35,243 bases of DNA, taken from NCBI GenBank assembly GCA_000209515.2, contig AEVK01000076.1, positions 1 to 35,243 on the forward strand, in the 5' to 3' direction. Numbering within the stretch: position 1 is the first letter of the stretch; each line of letters starts with the position of its first letter. Position numbers and translations under genes: made by a program. The stretch is from a gamma proteobacterium IMCC1989. GTDB lineage: Bacteria; Pseudomonadota; Gammaproteobacteria; Pseudomonadales; Cellvibrionaceae. Under the pieces are notes generated by a model, which saw nothing but the letters and a program-made list of their open reading frames with translations, made no database searches and was not told the DNA's origin. This document shows positions 8,851 through 16,165 of the stretch, piece after piece.

Positions 8851-8880
8851 ATATAACGCCTTTGTATAAAAGCGTTATAT
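8851..8880 (-). promoter_or_regulatory. Hairpin/palindrome covering the ribosome site of the ICMT-like gene
   Basis: ATATAACGC (8851-8859) and GCGTTATAT (8872-8880) form a perfect 9-bp inverted repeat; past one mismatch, three more A-T pairs close a four-base GTAT loop. On the minus strand the second arm holds the GG of the likely Shine-Dalgarno AAAGG and ends one base before the ATG at 8849. It could be a protein operator or an RNA element that blocks translation. There is no T tract, so it is not a terminator. Confidence 0.6.
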
Positions 8881-8921
8881 CATTTTTGATCTCTTCCTGC
8901 TGACTTATATTGCTCTTTGGT

Positions 8922-10616
8922 TTATATCTGAAACTGATTAAGGCTAGTGTGTAGGTTGATTAAGTTCTTCGCAATATTTTGGTTGGCAGATGCAGTTTCC
9001 GCAGTGCCTTTAGAGGTCTCTTCGGCAATATTGGAGATATTGTTCACGTTGTCACTAATTTGTTCTGCCGATGCGGATTGTTCTTCAGCGGTAGAGGCGA
9101 TTTGTGCATTTAAATCAGAGATGGAGCTAACCGCTTGGCTAGCATCTTCTAGCGCTGCTGCAGTTTCGTCACTTTTTTCTAGGCATCTTTCGGTGCTGTC
9201 TGAACCTTTTTTCATACTCTCCACCGCATTTTTTGCTTCGGTTTGCAGGCTTTCAACGAGCTTTTGAATGTCGCCCGTAGAGCTTTGAGTGCGTTGTGCT
9301 AGTGAGCGTACTTCATCGGCGACTACGGCAAACCCTCGTCCGGTATCGCCTGCTCGTGCAGCTTCAATGGCAGCATTAAGTGCGAGTAAGTTGGTTTGTT
9401 CTGCAATACCACGAATGGCTTCGAGTACCGTGCCGATGTTATCGGTTTCTGCGGCAAGAGATTCTATGACTGTGGATGCGCCACTGACTTCGGTAGCCAG
9501 TTGTTTGATAATACCTTGGGTTTCTTGTGCTGCGTTTCTGCCATCTTCTACCCGTTGTTTTGCGCCTTCGGCGACCTTTGCAGCCTCGGAAGTGTTTTCC
9601 GCTACGTGTTGTGTTGCCGTGCGCATCTCCAACATGGCATTGGATACCATTGATGTTTCGTCTCTCTGGTTTTCTACATTGCTTAATGTTTTTTCCATCA
9701 CGCGGATAGCGGTTTCTGATGATTTTCCTAACTCTTCGGCCGATGAGTTCACACTGGATATTGTCTTGGTGAGTTTTACCATGAACGTGTTGAATGCAGT
9801 AGCCACTGCGGCGGTTTCATCGTTGCCTTTGTCGTTTAAGCGTAGGGTTAAGTCACCATCACCGTGTGCGACCTGATTAAGTCTTTCACCTAAATGTTTA
9901 ATGGGTGTTGTGATCGCTCTTCCTATAAGAAAAGGGATGCCAATGGCAAATAAGCAGGCAATAAAGAGTGCCGTACCAATTAATTTCATTGCGTGTTTTT
10001 CATCGGCCTCTACTTGTTGTGCTGCACCCAGAGTGAGATCTTGTATGTTGTCGAGTAAGGCAATTATTTTTTTACTAAGTTTGTCTTCTGCTTTTTCAAC
10101 GTTAATTGCTAGTGTTAAGCCTTGGTCAATGTCGCCTTTTTGTATAAGAACGATAACATTGTGTACCTCTTTTTCTAGCTTTATGTATTCTGTTTCTATG
10201 CTTTTTAATGAAGTTAATATATTGCTGAATTCAGTTATCGCCGCTTGCGAATGTAAATTGGGAATGGCTTCTTGTATGAAGATTTCGAGATCTTTTATTT
10301 CAAGCTCTACTTTTTTTGCTAGAGCCTCCGTTTTCTTTGCGGTCTTATCAAACTTTTCTTTAGCGCCGGGATATTTTTGTGTCATTAATACCCCTTCTAA
10401 TACCGCTCTCTCAAATAATATGGACTGCTGTAATTGGTGTTCAGTTAAGACTGTCAGCGAATTAGATATTGGGATGTCTACTTCCGTTATATCAGCAATT
10501 TCTTTGCCGACTTTGGCCATTTGGCTAAGGCTAATCCAGCCAATAATAACCGTTAGCAGAAACATGAGCGCGCCCATAACAAAAATCTTGTGAGCGATTT
10601 TAAGTGTGGATAGCAT
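8922..10616 (-). CDS. Methyl-accepting chemotaxis protein
   Basis: The 564-residue chemoreceptor has a first membrane helix (about 11-29), a helical periplasmic sensor of about 180 residues resembling a four-helix bundle, and a second membrane helix (about 211-233). A HAMP domain follows (about 234-286), then a long cytoplasmic coiled coil whose tip has [18 protein letters not shown] and [12 protein letters not shown] (about 406-437). Such proteins control the CheA kinase and thus swimming. The ligand is unknown, and no C-terminal CheR-tether pentapeptide is visible. The start has a good ribosome site (AGAGG). Only 23 bp separate it from the upstream BLUF gene, strongly suggesting cotranscription and a possible link between blue light and this receptor. 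Confidence 0.96.
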   Translation of the reverse strand: MLSTLKIAHKIFVMGALMFLLTVIIGWISLSQMAKVGKEIADITEVDIPISNSLTVLTEHQLQQSILFERAVLEGVLMTQKYPGAKEKFDKTAKKTEALAKKVELEIKDLEIFIQEAIPNLHSQAAITEFSNILTSLKSIETEYIKLEKEVHNVIVLIQKGDIDQGLTLAINVEKAEDKLSKKIIALLDNIQDLTLGAAQQVEADEKHAMKLIGTALFIACLFAIGIPFLIGRAITTPIKHLGERLNQVAHGDGDLTLRLNDKGNDETAAVATAFNTFMVKLTKTISSVNSSAEELGKSSETAIRVMEKTLSNVENQRDETSMVSNAMLEMRTATQHVAENTSEAAKVAEGAKQRVEDGRNAAQETQGIIKQLATEVSGASTVIESLAAETDNIGTVLEAIRGIAEQTNLLALNAAIEAARAGDTGRGFAVVADEVRSLAQRTQSSTGDIQKLVESLQTEAKNAVESMKKGSDSTERCLEKSDETAAALEDASQAVSSISDLNAQIASTAEEQSASAEQISDNVNNISNIAEETSKGTAETASANQNIAKNLINLHTSLNQFQI

Positions 10617-10639
10617 GGTTTAACCTCTGGGAGTAATAA

Positions 10640-11074
10640 CTACAGTAAGATTTCTTGAGATGTATTTTTAAAATGACTTAGCATGGTATTGGCAAAGCCC
10701 TTGTTCTCAAGTAGATAATTGACGGAATCGTCGGCTTGCATAAAATCAGAAAAGCCTTTTATGTGTTGTAACGGGGTAGTGGACAGATTACGAAACCCCA
10801 TCTTCCAGTCGGGGAATTCACGCTGAGTGATCTCTTTTCTATGAATGCAATTAACACGTTTATGTCGCTTGTCAGTACTAATGCTCAAGTAGAGTTTATC
10901 GATCTGTTCTTCATCTCCTTCTAACACTTGTAGAAAGGTACTGGCACCGTTGTAGAGCAATAAGCCGCTAATGTTAGCTTGGCTGTTATGTGTGTGGCAG
11001 TGTTTTAACAAGGCGGTTAGTTCCTCATCGTCAAACCGATGAGTAGCGCAGCTAATATAAGACAGTGTGATCAT
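10640..11074 (-). CDS. BLUF-domain blue-light sensor
   Basis: BLUF domains bind FAD and sense blue light through a Tyr-Gln-flavin hydrogen-bond switch. The 144-residue protein is a stand-alone BLUF with a short helical C-terminal cap (about 100-144) and no attached output domain. Key positions line up with PixD/AppA: Tyr6 in LSYIS, Asn30 five residues before the ISG motif, Gln49 in FLQVLEGD, and Trp90 and Met92 in WKMGF. Short BLUF proteins act by binding partner proteins. The nearest candidate is the chemoreceptor encoded 23 bp downstream. A palindrome lies 35-62 bp upstream of the start. The domain call is firm; the partner is inference. Confidence 0.93.
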   Translation of the reverse strand: MITLSYISCATHRFDDEELTALLKHCHTHNSQANISGLLLYNGASTFLQVLEGDEEQIDKLYLSISTDKRHKRVNCIHRKEITQREFPDWKMGFRNLSTTPLQHIKGFSDFMQADDSVNYLLENKGFANTMLSHFKNTSQEILL

Positions 11075-11108
11075 GGGGGTAGATGCCTAGTGATAGTGAT
11101 TTCAGAGC

Positions 11109-11136
11109 ACTTTTATACCATTACTCTTATAAAAGT
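11109..11136. promoter_or_regulatory. Operator-like palindrome upstream of the BLUF gene
   Basis: ACTTTTATA (11109-11117) and TATAAAAGT (11128-11136) are perfect 9-bp arms with a 10-bp spacer, 35 bp before the BLUF start. On the minus strand the arms include TATAAA-like -10 candidates, so a bound regulator would block the promoter. No known regulator motif is recognised. Confidence 0.5.
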
Positions 11137-11252
11137 ATAGAAACAGATGGGTACTAAGCAAATAATAGCTTATAGCAATAATGCCTAAGTGTGCGAGTCT
11201 TAGATGTTAATGCACCAATGGCTGGTCGAGGGAGGGGGAATGCTTTTGAGGC

Positions 11253-12872
11253 TTATCGGAGTAGCCAGCAAGCAATGGCGGTCATTCCTAATCCTATAGG
11301 TAATAACGGTAAGCCGGATAAGTGGGCAAGTGTTTGTGGTGAACTGCTAAGTATTGCGGCAATACCTAGTAAAATTGCGGTATAAGTGAGTTTGGTGCGT
11401 CTGCCTTGTGATTGCTTGGCTTGTTGATAATCGTTGGCGGCTTGTTGAATATGCGGCGCGAGTTTGCCGATTTTTTCGAAGGTATCTAGGTTGTTAAAAA
11501 TAGTCGCTGGTACTTGTGGGAGTTTTTCCATCCACTCGGGCGCGTAACGTTTAAATTCTGTTAATAGTGTCTTAGGATGAAAGCGATTTTTTATCCAACG
11601 TTCTAAATACGGGTGTGCGGTTTCCCAAAGGTCTAATTCGGGATAGAGCTGACGACCTAGCCCCTCGATGTTGAGTAAGGTTTTTTGTAAGAGTACGAGC
11701 TGTGGCTGTACTTCCATATTAAATCGTTGTGCGGTTTGGAATAAGCTAATTAACACATGTCCAAAAGAGATTTCGGCTAATGGTTTTTGGAATATCGGTT
11801 CGCACACAGTACGCACTGCAGCTTCAAATTCATCTATGCGGGTGGTGTTAGGCACCCAGCCACTTTGAATATGTAGCTCCGCCACTTGACGGTAATCACG
11901 ACGAAACATCGCCAATAAATTACGCGCTAGATAAAATTGATCTTCGCGGCTGAGTGATCCTACTATAGCCATATCAACGGCGATATATTGTGGCGCTTGC
12001 GGATTTTCTCGTGAAACAAATATGTTGCCGGGGTGCATATCAGCATGAAAGAAATTATGTTCGAAGACTTGGGTGAAAAATATTTCTACACCGCGCTCGG
12101 CGAGTTTTTTCATGTTGGTTTTTTGTGCGACAAGCTCATCAATATTCGCAACAGGAATACCGTAAATGCGCTCCATGACTAACATGTTTTTATTGCTGTA
12201 TTGCCAAATGATTTCTGGCACATAGAGTAGTGGCGAGTGTTCAAAGTTGCGACGTAGTTGCGATGCGTTGGCGGCTTCTCGTTGTAAGTCCAGCTCATCA
12301 AAAATAGTACGGCTATAGTCTTCGACAATTTCCACTGGGCGCAAACGTTTGCCTTCACTTAACCATTGTTCAGCGCGTTTAGCGACCCAACGCAGCAGCG
12401 CAATATCTTTAGTAATGGTTTTTTCTATTTCAGGTCGGATGACTTTTACCACCACTTTCTGCCCATTTTGTAATGTGGCGGTATGTACTTGGGCAATAGA
12501 CGCTGAGGCTAAAGGTTGTTCGTTAAATTTTGAAAAAACTTCTTCGATAGGATCGTCAAGTGACTGCTCGACAATAGCTTTAAATAGCGCTGGAGAAAAA
12601 GGCGGTACATTGTCTTGGAGGTGGTTGAGTTCAGCAACAATATCGTGGGGTACAAGATCTGGGCGCGTTGATAACAATTGCCCAAACTTAATAAAAATAG
12701 GCCCTAGTGTTTCTAATGCTAAACGCAAGCGTTCGCCACGGCTATAGTTTTTTTTAGGAAAGCAGCTACATAACATACGTAATGCTAGAGGAAGTTTTTG
12801 TTCGCTAAGTTGGTCTAAACGATAACGACAAAAAATCCATAAAATAGACAGTGAGCGAAAAAAAACAATCAT
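11253..12872 (-). CDS. ubiB: UbiB, atypical kinase/ATPase for ubiquinone synthesis
   Basis: UbiB (ABC1/ADCK family) is a membrane-linked ATPase that supports aerobic ubiquinone synthesis, probably by handling lipid intermediates. The 539-residue protein contains the KxGQ signature in FIKFGQLLSTRPDLVP (about 55-70), an alanine-rich nucleotide loop ASASIAQVHTA, the lysine in VVVKVIRPEIEK and the catalytic-loop-like HADMHPGNIF (about 280), followed by VDMAIVG. Two C-terminal membrane helices (about 495-535) complete the protein. Its start overlaps the ubiJ stop by 4 nt (ATGA), so the two are translationally coupled in the ubiE-ubiJ-ubiB operon. In Pseudomonas, hisI-hisE-tatABC follow ubiB on the same strand; here the tat block is in the opposite orientation. 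Confidence 0.96.
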   Translation of the reverse strand: MIVFFRSLSILWIFCRYRLDQLSEQKLPLALRMLCSCFPKKNYSRGERLRLALETLGPIFIKFGQLLSTRPDLVPHDIVAELNHLQDNVPPFSPALFKAIVEQSLDDPIEEVFSKFNEQPLASASIAQVHTATLQNGQKVVVKVIRPEIEKTITKDIALLRWVAKRAEQWLSEGKRLRPVEIVEDYSRTIFDELDLQREAANASQLRRNFEHSPLLYVPEIIWQYSNKNMLVMERIYGIPVANIDELVAQKTNMKKLAERGVEIFFTQVFEHNFFHADMHPGNIFVSRENPQAPQYIAVDMAIVGSLSREDQFYLARNLLAMFRRDYRQVAELHIQSGWVPNTTRIDEFEAAVRTVCEPIFQKPLAEISFGHVLISLFQTAQRFNMEVQPQLVLLQKTLLNIEGLGRQLYPELDLWETAHPYLERWIKNRFHPKTLLTEFKRYAPEWMEKLPQVPATIFNNLDTFEKIGKLAPHIQQAANDYQQAKQSQGRRTKLTYTAILLGIAAILSSSPQTLAHLSGLPLLPIGLGMTAIACWLLR

Positions 12873-13624
12873 TGCGTCTTCTCATCTTGCGGGCTATATG
12901 GCTCATCTTCTAATAGCGAATTTTCTGCTAATTGTTTTTTTACTAGTTGAATACGTGCAGCTAAGCGATCGGCATGTGAGCGCAGATCACCCACTTGTTC
13001 AATAAAGCTTTCTACTTCTGGTTTGCTAGGCACCACATACAGCTCTTCTGGCAGGTATTCGGCGATTAAGCGTTGATGTTCTTGTTGCTGTTGGCGAGCC
13101 CACTGTGTGGATTGTTTCAGGTAATCGCTTGCGAGTGGCGCGAAGGCATCGCTGACGAGATGGTTGCCAAACAACTGGCCTAGTGCATCTTCCCAGTCTA
13201 TATCCAGAGTGTCGAAAATAGTTTGCCATTGCTGTAATAAGGCCACGCTGCCGGACAATTGCACGCCGCTGTTTGTCAGAGAGGTCGGTTGTTTTAATAA
13301 GTTAACTAACGCCAACACCGAGCCGCTTAGCTGTGTGCTAACAGTATCTTCATAATAGCTTAGGATAGCAACGCCATTCTCTTGCCCGTGAAAATATAGC
13401 GTCATGCTTGGCGCGGTAATGCGAATGGCGAGAACGTCGTTTATCTGAGTTATTTTTTGTTTGCTAGAGGGATCATATTGCAAGGTAGTATTGATAATGC
13501 TTTCGATACTGACAGCAATCGCTTGTACGATACTTATATCAAGGCTGGCATCAAGGCTGGCATCACGATTGTTATCAAGACCAGCGCCGGAGCCTGCATC
13601 TGTAGATGATTCGGTTGCAGACAT
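12869..13624 (-). CDS. ubiJ: UbiJ, ubiquinone biosynthesis accessory factor (SCP2 fold)
   Basis: UbiJ is a lipid-binding scaffold protein that, with UbiK, holds ubiquinone precursors in the soluble Ubi complex. The 251-residue protein has an SCP2-like region (about 35-140, with a GSVLALVNLL-type segment) and a C-terminal amphipathic or coiled-coil region around EVESFIEQVGDLRSHADRL. Sequence conservation in this family is low, and position between ubiE and ubiB supports the call. It is longer than the E. coli protein (about 201 residues). The extra N-terminal 25-30 residues are polar and contain a DASLDASLD repeat encoded by two copies of a 12-bp unit (13538-13561). It begins immediately after the ubiE stop and overlaps ubiB. 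Confidence 0.88.
   Translation of the reverse strand: MSATESSTDAGSGAGLDNNRDASLDASLDISIVQAIAVSIESIINTTLQYDPSSKQKITQINDVLAIRITAPSMTLYFHGQENGVAILSYYEDTVSTQLSGSVLALVNLLKQPTSLTNSGVQLSGSVALLQQWQTIFDTLDIDWEDALGQLFGNHLVSDAFAPLASDYLKQSTQWARQQQQEHQRLIAEYLPEELYVVPSKPEVESFIEQVGDLRSHADRLAARIQLVKKQLAENSLLEDEPYSPQDEKTQ
13538..13561. repeat. 12-bp direct repeat inside ubiJ
   Basis: ATCAAGGCTGGC occurs twice in tandem (13538-13549 and 13550-13561) without a mismatch. It is in frame, and gives two DASL tetrapeptides in the N-terminal extension of UbiJ. A multiple of three keeps the frame when copy number changes. Confidence 0.85.
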
Positions 13625-14374
13625 TTAGGGTTTGATCCCTTTGTGTAACGCAACAATGCCACCCGTCATATTGTGGTATTCGGTATTGGTAAAACCGGCT
13701 TCGTCCATCATGCCTTGCAAAGTTTTTTGGTCTGGATGCATACGAATAGATTCGGCAAGGTAGCGATAACTGTCTGCGTCATCGGTAATTAATTTCCCCA
13801 TAAACGGCAGAAGACGAAATGAATATTCGTCGTATACTTTTTCTAATAATTTATTTTTTGGTTTAGAAAATTCTAATACCAATAAGCGGCCGCCGGGTTT
13901 TAATACACGCAAGATTGATCGTAAAGCGAGGTCTTTGTCGGTGACATTACGCAAGCCAAAAGCAATGGTGACGCAATCAAAGCTATTGTCATCAAAAGGG
14001 ATGTGCTGCGCATCTAATTGAACGTATTGTACATTTTGATTGACGCCACGATCAATTAATCGATCACGTCCTACATTGAGCATGGACGAGTTAATATCCG
14101 ATAAAATGACTTGGCCTTCGTCGCCTACCAGCTTAGAGAATTTATAGGCTAGATCGCCGGTGCCGCCAGCGATATCTAATACTTTATGGCCGGGGCGAAC
14201 AGCAGATAACTCAATGGTAAAGCGTTTCCATAAACGGTGAACACCACCAGACATTAAGTCATTCATCAGGTCATATTTGCCCGCAACGGAATGAAATACG
14301 TCGGCTACACGATGAGCTTTTTCATCAGTCGCGACTTCTTCGAAGCCAAAGTGAGTGGTGTCTTGTTTAGTCAT
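13625..14374 (-). CDS. ubiE: UbiE, demethylmenaquinone/ubiquinone C-methyltransferase
   Basis: UbiE is a class I SAM methyltransferase that C-methylates the ring of ubiquinone (and menaquinone, where made). The 249-residue protein has the family's N-terminal [17 protein letters not shown], motif [16 protein letters not shown] (about 65-79), an acidic motif II around [10 protein letters not shown], and [15 protein letters not shown] with [15 protein letters not shown]. It is the first gene of ubiE-ubiJ-ubiB, with a 59-bp gap from dgkA upstream on the same strand. No strong ribosome site is seen before the ATG at 14374. Confidence 0.97.
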   Translation of the reverse strand: MTKQDTTHFGFEEVATDEKAHRVADVFHSVAGKYDLMNDLMSGGVHRLWKRFTIELSAVRPGHKVLDIAGGTGDLAYKFSKLVGDEGQVILSDINSSMLNVGRDRLIDRGVNQNVQYVQLDAQHIPFDDNSFDCVTIAFGLRNVTDKDLALRSILRVLKPGGRLLVLEFSKPKNKLLEKVYDEYSFRLLPFMGKLITDDADSYRYLAESIRMHPDQKTLQGMMDEAGFTNTEYHNMTGGIVALHKGIKP

Positions 14375-14433
14375 AATCGTAGGCCAAATGAGTCATGTTA
14401 GTGTTGCGACGATGGTTTTATAAACGGATGTGG

Positions 14434-14802
14434 CTATAAAAATAGAATCGCGAGCCAAGTGAATAATGATAGCAATACACTCATCATCACGGCTGCCGAA
14501 CCAATATCTTTTGCGCGCCCAGAGAGCTCGTGCATTTCTGAACCAATGCGATCCACCGTCGCCTCGACTGCACTATTGAGTAGCTCAACAATCATCACTA
14601 TCACCCAGCTTCCTATCATTAATACCAGCTCGATAGGGGTATTCGCTAGCCAAACAGCCAGTGGAATTAAGATGATTGACAGGTAGATCTCTAGTCGGAA
14701 AGCTTGTTCGTATTTAAACGTCGATTTTAGGCCGGCTAAAGAATAGCCCGAGGCCTTATATAAGCGAACAAGATGATTGGGCGTTTGATTGTAAGCAGAC
14801 AT
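14434..14802 (-). CDS. dgkA: Diacylglycerol kinase, prokaryotic membrane type
   Basis: DgkA phosphorylates diacylglycerol to phosphatidic acid in the inner membrane, recycling lipid from phosphoglycerol transfer and envelope turnover. The 122-residue protein has three membrane helices and the conserved catalytic segment ELLNSAVEATVDRIG (about 70-84), followed by RAKDIGSAAVMM. Length matches E. coli DgkA (about 122 residues). It lies upstream of ubiE on the same strand and may share its transcript. An AsnA-type or Mg-regulated promoter was not recognised. Confidence 0.96.
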   Translation of the reverse strand: MSAYNQTPNHLVRLYKASGYSLAGLKSTFKYEQAFRLEIYLSIILIPLAVWLANTPIELVLMIGSWVIVMIVELLNSAVEATVDRIGSEMHELSGRAKDIGSAAVMMSVLLSLFTWLAILFL

Positions 14803-14991
14803 AGGGTGTTTAACCGTTTAGGACTCTGTATGTATTTAGTATGTGAATCATACCTTGAAACCCTTAATAAAACAGCCGCTTGGCGAATTCTTTAGTATGG
14901 TCTAACAGAGGATTGATGTAGTCAGTAGCTGCTAACCTAAATAGCAATGGCGTACGATAACAGTGTTGGTTTATACGGCTGTTGTCGCTAG

Positions 14992-15017
14992 TATCTTATA
15001 ATAATTCATATAAGATA
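14992..15017. promoter_or_regulatory. Palindrome containing a consensus -10 before the 15046 gene
   Basis: TATCTTATA (14992-15000) and TATAAGATA (15009-15017) are perfect 9-bp arms with an 8-bp spacer. The left arm overlaps a perfect TATAAT (14997-15002) in the plus direction. No good -35 was found at the normal distance, which would fit a promoter helped or blocked by a bound regulator. Confidence 0.5.
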
Positions 15018-15045
15018 AAGCTTAAATAAACGGATAAATGATTCG

Positions 15046-15714
15046 ATGAAATGTTTGGTATTACTTGGATGTAGTGTTTTATTAATATGCGCCCAAGGTG
15101 CATTTGCCGCTGGAGTGGTGCAAGCGGCCGATGGTATGGGCTTGGGGTGTGAGTCTATAGAAGATTATAATCGCTCTAAAGTGAGTGCTTATCGGGTGGT
15201 GTCTTCAACGGTATCGCTACGGCAGCAAAATAAACACAAGGAGCTTGTTATTCGAGCGAGAATTGAAGCTGCCCAGTGTCGCAAGCTGGGGAAAAATCGA
15301 TTTGAGTGGAGACAAGTTAATCCCTTAGATAGGTTTCAGTTTGAGCATGAACACTATAATTTTGATACAGGCCAGTTTACGACCAAAAAAATCATCATTG
15401 AGCCTAAAGATGTACAAATGCTTGCGATTGATAATAGCTATAACTTGCTGGGTGAGGGGCGTGTCACTGGGAGTTTGACCAAGGGATTTTACTCGCCGAT
15501 ATCTATTCCTATGGAGACATTAGTCAGTGACGAGCAGTCAGCGCTTATAGAGTCCGGTAATCTTCAGCGCTTTCGTGTAGGAATATTTTTAAAATCGAAG
15601 TTCAGGCATATCGTTGAAGGAGAGTCGACCGCTTACGAAGAAAGTGGCGCTAGTGCGATGTTTTACGTGAGCTTTGCAATAAACAAGGTAAATGGCGAAT
15701 ATCGTTTACAGTAA
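15046..15714 (+). CDS. Secreted protein of unknown function
   Basis: I do not recognise the family. The 222-residue product starts with a hydrophobic signal peptide (residues 1 to about 22, ending AFA-AG), so it is probably periplasmic or exported. The mature part is polar with alternating strand-like segments, and has cysteines at about 35 and 78 that might form one disulfide. It is rich in charged residues and has no repeats or membrane helix after the signal. LLGC at residues 6-9 resembles a lipobox, but its n-region is too short, so cleavage after AFA is more likely. The gene is alone, divergent from dgkA and convergent with the DUF971 gene, with a palindromic promoter region upstream. 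Confidence 0.75.
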   Translation: MKCLVLLGCSVLLICAQGAFAAGVVQAADGMGLGCESIEDYNRSKVSAYRVVSSTVSLRQQNKHKELVIRARIEAAQCRKLGKNRFEWRQVNPLDRFQFEHEHYNFDTGQFTTKKIIIEPKDVQMLAIDNSYNLLGEGRVTGSLTKGFYSPISIPMETLVSDEQSALIESGNLQRFRVGIFLKSKFRHIVEGESTAYEESGASAMFYVSFAINKVNGEYRLQ

Positions 15715-15759
15715 CGTGCTGGTTATACGCCGACTCTCAATGGCTGCGAAGGCGCGTTT

Positions 15760-16143
15760 TTAGGGGAAATGTACCACGGCAATATGTGGATCTCGGTTTT
15801 TCCCTGCAGCCTTCAGCTTCTCCAAGTATGACTCCCACAAAGCGTCTTGTGTCGCGCCAAGTTCTTTTAAATAAGTCCAAGTGAAAATGCCGCTGTCGTG
15901 GCCATCATCAAAATAAATGTGTAGACCATAATTACCTGCGGGTTTGATGCTGTTAATTCCCACGTTAATCTTGCCATAAACCAACACCTCTTGCCCTACA
16001 CCATGCCCGCGCACTTCTGCAGACGGCGAGTGCGTACGTAATAGTTCGGCAGGCAGTTGGTAGAGTTGAGATGTATTATCCGAAAACCCTATTTCTAGGG
16101 TTTTGGATTGTTTGTGGAGGTGGATTTTAGTGGGCTTAATCAT
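15760..16143 (-). CDS. DUF971 / gamma-butyrobetaine hydroxylase-like N-terminal domain protein
   Basis: The 127-residue protein consists of one domain of the GBBH-like N-terminal family (formerly DUF971). Visible features include the N-terminal strand pattern KIHLHKQSKTLEIGFSD, the middle LPAELLRTHSPSAEVRGHG, and NYGLHIYFDDGHDSGIFTW with the characteristic Asp-Gly-His and Gly-Ile-(F/Y)-(T/S)-Trp segment. Related proteins have been tied to iron-sulfur or metal handling, but no reaction is established. It lies 22 bp downstream of hslU on the same strand, as in Pseudomonas, and is probably in the hslVU operon. Confidence 0.88.
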   Translation of the reverse strand: MIKPTKIHLHKQSKTLEIGFSDNTSQLYQLPAELLRTHSPSAEVRGHGVGQEVLVYGKINVGINSIKPAGNYGLHIYFDDGHDSGIFTWTYLKELGATQDALWESYLEKLKAAGKNRDPHIAVVHFP

Positions 16144-16165
16144 TATCGGTCATCTCTAAAAATGC

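Noticed and set aside
9289-10593. Long open frames antisense to the chemoreceptor gene (9289-9876 and 9901-10593, plus strand)
   Set aside because: They mirror the codon pattern of the MCP gene, give Ser/Ala/Cys-rich products with no family features, and the opposite strand holds a complete MCP.
15046-15080. Lipoprotein signal (LLGC) in the unknown secreted protein
   Set aside because: Cys9 would leave almost no signal peptide, and the hydrophobic core continues well past it to a normal AFA cleavage site.
15715-15759. Terminator between the secreted protein gene and the DUF971 gene
   Set aside because: Only a 4-bp CGCC/GGCG match near a run of five T was found, which is too weak to call.
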